17,844 nucleotides of DNA from JBJXFY01 sp046155815 (GTDB taxonomy: Bacteria > Verrucomicrobiota > Verrucomicrobiia > Limisphaerales > CAIMTB01). Every line of letters begins with the position of its first letter. The stretch's first letter is position 1. The translations under genes were made by a program, and so were the position numbers. Under the pieces are notes generated by a model. The model was given only the letters and a program-made list of their open reading frames with translations. It ran no database searches and was not told where the DNA came from. Of this stretch, positions 14,456 through 17,844 are shown piece after piece. The DNA is taken from NCBI GenBank assembly GCA_046155815.1, contig JBJXFY010000258.1, positions 1 through 17,844 on the forward strand. The letters run 5' to 3'.

Positions 14456-17400
14456 ATGATTTCCCCGGTCCAGATCATTACGTCGCCCGAACCCGCGATG
14501 CGCGACCAGTCGCTCGACGCCTCCGCTGCCGCGGCCCCGCTCGGGGAGCTGCTGGCCGCGTGCAACCAGCTCGACGCCTTTCGGCGGCAGGCCGAGAACC
14601 TCTACGAGCGCGTCCGGGCCTTGTTCTTCCTCGCCAGCCTGCACCGGTATCACCTGCCGGCGAAGCTCGCTGCCGACGCCGGGACGGCGGCGCAGATTCC
14701 TTTCCACGGGTACGAGCAGCTCCTGCACCGCCGCTTCGAGGAGGCGATTGACACCTTCCTCGCCGCGCAGCGGGAACACGGCGCGAGCGACGGCCTCAGC
14801 TCCGCCCTGGCCGCCGCGTATCACCGGCTTGGTTTCCAGACGCTGGCCGACCAGGTCCGGCGGAGCGTCCGCACCGTGCGCGGCAACCAGTGGATGTTCC
14901 GCATGGGCCACCCGGCGGACCAGCCGCTGCGGCTCCGGCCCGAGCTGCTCCAGCGCGCCGTTGACGGGACGTACCCGATCCTGCGCGAGCAGACGCCCGT
15001 GCGCATGGACCTCACGCATTCGGCCTGGTCGGACATCTTCTTCCTCGGGATGGATTATCCCGAGGGCGCGAAGGTGCTGAACATCTCCGTGGATCTTGGC
15101 GTTCATGGCCGCGACGCCGCGCCTCGTCCGCCGGTGAGCGCGTGGCTCCGCGTTCTGGACGAACCCGTCCTTCGGCTCACGTCCGTGGACCTCGGGGCGA
15201 CCGCGGACCTCACGTCGCTCGGCGACGTGTTTGATTTCGCCAGGGATTACCTCGGCCTGCTCAAGGCGGCGGTGATCGCGTCGGGCCTCGTGCCGCCAGG
15301 CATCGAGGGCTCCGGGCAGTCGCTCGCGGAACTGCTCGCGCGGATCGTCGGGCCGGGGCGCGGGTTGGAGATCGTGTCGTGCGTGAACGACATCCCCAAG
15401 GGCTCGCGCCTCGCGGTGAGCACGAACCTGCTGGGCTCGCTGATCGGCGTGTGCATGCGCGCCACGGGGCAGGCCGCGTCGCTCACCGGCCCACTGGAGG
15501 AAGCGGAACGCCGGCTCGTCCTCGCCCGGGCGCTGCTCGGCGAATGGCTCGGCGGTTCGGGTGGCGGCTGGCAGGATTCCGGCGGTGTCTGGCCGGGCAT
15601 CAAGCTCATCACCGGCGCGCCCGCCACGGCGGACGATCCGGAGTCCGGCATCTCGCGGGGCCGGCTCATGCCGCGGCACCACGTCTTCAGTCGCGAAGAG
15701 ATCCCCGAGTCCGCCCGGCAGGCGCTGATGGATTCGCTCGTCGTCGTCCACGGCGGCATGGCGCAGAACGTCGGTCCCATCCTCGAGATGGTGACCGAGA
15801 AGTACCTGCTCCGGTCCGCGGCGGAATGGCGCGGCCGGCAGGAGGCGCTGGGCGTGCTGGACGAGGTCATCGCGGCGCTGAAGCGCGGCGACATCCGCGC
15901 GCTCGGGGCCGCCACCACTCGCAACTTCACCGGGCCGATCCAGACAATCATCCCGTGGGCCTCGACGTACTTTACCGAGCAGCTCATCGAGAAATGCCGG
16001 CGAGAATTCGGCGATGACTTCTGGGGCTTCTGGATGCTCGGCGGCATGTCGGGCGGCGGCATGGGCTTCATCTTCGCGCCGCACCGCAAGGCCGAGGCGC
16101 AGGCGCGGCTGGCGGCGATCATGCTTGAAACCAAGCGCGAACTGGGTTCGGCGCTGCCTTTCGCCATGGAACCGGTGGTCTTCGACTACGCCATCAATGA
16201 GCATGGGACCGTGGCCGACCTGCTTTCCGGCGACGACGCGCTGATGCCGCCGGGCTACTACGCGCTGACCGTGCCCGGCCTGCTGCGCACCGCGCGCTCG
16301 GAGCTCGCGGCGAGCCGCCACGCGGAACTGGACAAGCTCGCCGCCGCCGCGCGCACGAAGCCCGAGCTGCGCGGCCTCGTGCAGACGCTGTTCGACGTGC
16401 TGCTCCCGCGGGGCCGCGCCGGCCAGGCCGGCGGCGCGACGCTCCGGCAGCAGCTCGAGGAAAACGGCTTCGACCGCGCCCAGCACGAGCAGGTTCGTGC
16501 CGACCTCCGCGAAGGCCGCATCGGCCTTGCCCAGAACCGGCTCCGGGCAGACACGCGGATCGAGGACGTGCAGGGGGGGGACGTGGCGCGGCTGGATGGC
16601 GGTGGGACTGAAGAAGCCGCCTCGACCGCTGACGACGGCGGGCGCGCGGCCGGCGACGCCCCTCGTTGTGGGACAGGCGACCCCGCCTGTCTGCGTCCAC
16701 CGGGCGCCCCGCCCGGTGCGGTTCACGCCGCCGATTCCCCCTTCACCCCCTTTGACCGGACGCGCCCCGTCGCCATCACCCGTCGCCAGTTGCCGCACTG
16801 GACCCAGGAAGGCGCCACATATTTCGTGACCTTCCGGCTCGCGGACTCGCTGCCTGTGTCCGAGCTTGATGCCTGGCGCCGCGAGAAGGAGGAGTTTCTG
16901 GGCAGGCTTCCTCAGCCCGCGGACCGGGAAGCTCTCGAAGAGGCCGCCGCCCTGTTCACCGCCAGGTTGGAGGAACGCCTCGACGCAGGCCACGGCCGCT
17001 GCCTGCTGCGCGAGACCAGCGCCGCCGACGAGGTGGAACGCTGCCTACGTCATTTTGACGGCGAGCGCTACCAGCTCGGCAGCTTCGTGATCATGCCGAA
17101 CCATGTCCACGCCCTGCTGCGTCCACTGGCCGGCCATTCCCTGTCGGATACGCTGCAGGGCTGGAAGTCAGTGAGTGGGCACCGGTTGAAACAGTGGTTG
17201 CAGCTTCCGGATTCGGTCTGGCAGGACGAGTCGTTCGATCACTTGGTGCGTGACGAGACGCAGCTGGAAAGGTTCAAGCGGTACATTGAGGAGAATCCTT
17301 CGCGGGCCGGGCTGAAGGCGCGGGAATATCGGCCGGGGCATGGGACAGCCGCGTGGATGCCGCCGACCGAACCCACTGCGGGCGGGGCGCCCGCGGGACA

Positions 17401-17844
17401 ACGACAGGCGGGGGCGCCTGTCCCACTACGTTCGGCGCGCGCTCTCGGTGAGGCGGCGCTTCGCCACGGCGAGCTCGCCATCATCACGCTCGCCGCGGGT
17501 GCCGGCTCGCGCTGGACCGGTGGGGCAGGCACCTGCAAGGCGCTGCATCCCTACGCCAAGCTCGCCGGCCGGCACCGGACCTTCCTCGAGACCCACCTCG
17601 CGAAGTCACGAAAGACCGGCCGCGCCTTCGGCACGCCCGTCCCGCATGTCTTCACCACCGGCTACGCGACGCACACACCGATCACCGGGTTCCTCGCCCG
17701 GCTGAAGAACTACGGCTACGAGGGACCGCTGCACCTCTCGCCCGGCCGCAGCGTCGGCCTGCGGCTCATCCCCACCGTGCGCGACCTGCGGTTCATGTGG
17801 GAGGAGATGCCGCAGCAGGTGCTGGACGTGCAGCAGCAGAAGGT
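14456..17844 (+). CDS. GHMP sugar kinase / RAYT passenger / UDPGP-type nucleotidyltransferase, one open frame (3' end outside window)
   Basis: From ATG 14456 (23 bp after the upstream stop, after a C-rich stretch with no Shine-Dalgarno) the frame stays open for 1129 codons to the window end. Residues about 1-180 are helical with no identified family. About 180-590 look like a fucokinase-type GHMP kinase: VRMDLTHSAWSD (182), the ATP-loop equivalent DIPKGSRLAVSTN (312), GGGWQD (369-374) and GGMSGGGMGF (529-538). About 600-725 resemble the helical N-part of UDPGP proteins. Residues 738-990 are an inserted RAYT with flanking repeats. From about 1005 a UDPGP-type catalytic domain begins: LAAGAGSRW (1012-1020), K1028, then HVFTTGYATHTPITGFL. 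Predicted chemistry is sugar to sugar-1-phosphate to NDP-sugar; the sugar is unknown. The kinase ATP loop departs from the usual GxGSS consensus. Confidence 0.8.
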   Translation, partial: MISPVQIITSPEPAMRDQSLDASAAAAPLGELLAACNQLDAFRRQAENLYERVRALFFLASLHRYHLPAKLAADAGTAAQIPFHGYEQLLHRRFEEAIDTFLAAQREHGASDGLSSALAAAYHRLGFQTLADQVRRSVRTVRGNQWMFRMGHPADQPLRLRPELLQRAVDGTYPILREQTPVRMDLTHSAWSDIFFLGMDYPEGAKVLNISVDLGVHGRDAAPRPPVSAWLRVLDEPVLRLTSVDLGATADLTSLGDVFDFARDYLGLLKAAVIASGLVPPGIEGSGQSLAELLARIVGPGRGLEIVSCVNDIPKGSRLAVSTNLLGSLIGVCMRATGQAASLTGPLEEAERRLVLARALLGEWLGGSGGGWQDSGGVWPGIKLITGAPATADDPESGISRGRLMPRHHVFSREEIPESARQALMDSLVVVHGGMAQNVGPILEMVTEKYLLRSAAEWRGRQEALGVLDEVIAALKRGDIRALGAATTRNFTGPIQTIIPWASTYFTEQLIEKCRREFGDDFWGFWMLGGMSGGGMGFIFAPHRKAEAQARLAAIMLETKRELGSALPFAMEPVVFDYAINEHGTVADLLSGDDALMPPGYYALTVPGLLRTARSELAASRHAELDKLAAAARTKPELRGLVQTLFDVLLPRGRAGQAGGATLRQQLEENGFDRAQHEQVRADLREGRIGLAQNRLRADTRIEDVQGGDVARLDGGGTEEAASTADDGGRAAGDAPRCGTGDPACLRPPGAPPGAVHAADSPFTPFDRTRPVAITRRQLPHWTQEGATYFVTFRLADSLPVSELDAWRREKEEFLGRLPQPADREALEEAAALFTARLEERLDAGHGRCLLRETSAADEVERCLRHFDGERYQLGSFVIMPNHVHALLRPLAGHSLSDTLQGWKSVSGHRLKQWLQLPDSVWQDESFDHLVRDETQLERFKRYIEENPSRAGLKAREYRPGHGTAAWMPPTEPTAGGAPAGQRQAGAPVPLRSARALGEAALRHGELAIITLAAGAGSRWTGGAGTCKALHPYAKLAGRHRTFLETHLAKSRKTGRAFGTPVPHVFTTGYATHTPITGFLARLKNYGYEGPLHLSPGRSVGLRLIPTVRDLRFMWEEMPQQVLDVQQQK
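16668..16724. repeat. left end repeat of the RAYT element (two hairpins)
   Basis: GTGG head (16668-16671), hairpin 1 GACAGGCG-ACCC-CGCCTGTC (16672-16691), then hairpin 2 CACCGGGCG-CCC-CGCCCGGTG (16698-16718, 9-bp perfect stem). By hand it aligns to the reverse complement of the right end with about 48 of 58 positions identical. In the host frame it encodes CGTGDPACLRPPGAPPGAV with no stop. Confidence 0.85.
16742..17358 (+). other. REP-associated tyrosine transposase (RAYT, Y1_Tnp) domain within the host frame
   Basis: About 205 residues (host numbering 763-967) form a complete-looking RAYT. Seen: RRQLPHWTQEGATYFVTFRL, a start typical of the family; the HUH motif in FVIMPNHVHALL, with H883 and H885; and YIEENPSRAGL, with Y943 as the catalytic-type tyrosine. 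In the family this tyrosine cleaves single-stranded DNA at REP hairpins. Length is normal. No in-frame ATG or GTG precedes the domain within the element; the only nearby alternative is a TTG in QLPHW. Independent expression is therefore doubtful, and the domain would be made as part of the large host protein. Whether it is active as a fusion is unknown. Confidence 0.8.
17369..17426. repeat. right end repeat of the RAYT element (two hairpins, inverted copy)
   Basis: Hairpin 3 GCGGGCG-GGG-CGCCCGC (17378-17394), then hairpin 4 GACAGGCG-GGGG-CGCCTGTC (17403-17422), then CCAC (17423-17426), the inverse of the GTGG head. It is the inverted counterpart of the left end, with most differences in the short spacer between hairpins and at the base of the inner hairpin. 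In frame it encodes EPTAGGAPAGQRQAGAPVP with no stop. Confidence 0.85.

Larger units (their letters stand above)
16668..17426 (+). mobile_element. RAYT element bounded by inverted double hairpins, inserted in frame
   Basis: The element runs from GTGGGACAGGCG (16668) to its inverse CGCCTGTCCCAC (17426). Its length is 759 bp, exactly 253 codons, so it keeps the host frame, and I found no in-frame stop in it. It contains a REP-associated tyrosine transposase between two inverted ~58-bp double-hairpin repeats. The similarity extends about 4 bp further out (CGTT at 16664-16667 against CGTA in the inverse strand at the far end), so the exact boundary is uncertain, and no clear target duplication is seen. 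RAYTs are known to mobilise REP palindromes and usually sit in intergenic DNA; a position inside a protein-coding gene, in frame, is exceptional. Confidence 0.8.

Noticed and set aside
14312..16993. 893-codon open frame on the minus strand opposite the kinase/RAYT gene
   Set aside because: Its translation is rich in R, G, A, H and E with no family motif, and the opposite strand carries clear kinase motifs. It is a high-GC antisense artefact.
16640..17450. Intein as explanation for the insertion
   Set aside because: There are no splicing motifs (no block with a C-terminal His-Asn before a Cys/Ser/Thr), and the inserted domain is clearly a Y1 tyrosine transposase.

Overview
This 17.8 kb window is high-GC bacterial chromosome. 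The gene content suggests a Verrucomicrobiota-like organism: two PEP-CTERM sorted envelope proteins, a pseudopilin with a prepilin cleavage site and a late DG motif, a GldA/GldF/GldG/DUF4340-type transporter operon, a RAYT-type transposase with GTGG-headed palindromes, and starts mostly without Shine-Dalgarno sequences (some GTG or TTG). That assignment is an inference from family content; no rRNA or universal marker is present. No tRNA, rRNA or CRISPR array was recognised, and no gap between genes exceeds 300 bp.

Layout. Positions 74-9939 are all on the minus strand. From its upstream end there is a four-gene operon (9939 down to 5080: ABC ATPase, ABC-2 permease, GldG-like auxiliary protein, DUF4340 protein). 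A large PEP-CTERM protein follows (4910-3126), with an SDR oxidoreductase 12 bp after it (3113-2286). Next come a small PEP-CTERM protein (2013-1387), a double TFIIB-type zinc-ribbon protein (1332-904) and a class I SAM methyltransferase (874-74). A divergent spacer (9940-10149) separates these from plus-strand genes: the pseudopilin (10150-10881), a secreted TPR/redoxin protein (11088-13433), a divergent GalU-like nucleotidyltransferase (13593-14432), and a very long frame that opens at 14456 and is still open at the window end.

The last frame is the main discovery. It encodes a GHMP-type sugar kinase (about residues 180-590) and, at the far end, a UDPGP-type nucleotidyltransferase domain (from about residue 1005). 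A REP-associated tyrosine transposase (RAYT) lies between them, with its HUH motif and catalytic-type tyrosine intact. The RAYT is bounded by two inverted ~58-bp double-hairpin repeats headed by GTGG. The whole element (16668-17426) is 759 bp, exactly 253 codons, and I found no in-frame stop through repeats, transposase or host. This looks like a transposable element carried inside a metabolic protein as an in-frame passenger.

Functionally, the last two genes probably form a nucleotide-sugar module (sugar to sugar-1-phosphate to NDP-sugar), which would suit a cell making a glycosylated or exopolysaccharide-rich envelope that PEP-CTERM proteins decorate. The Gld-like operon is probably an envelope ABC system of unknown substrate. 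No exosortase gene is in the window.
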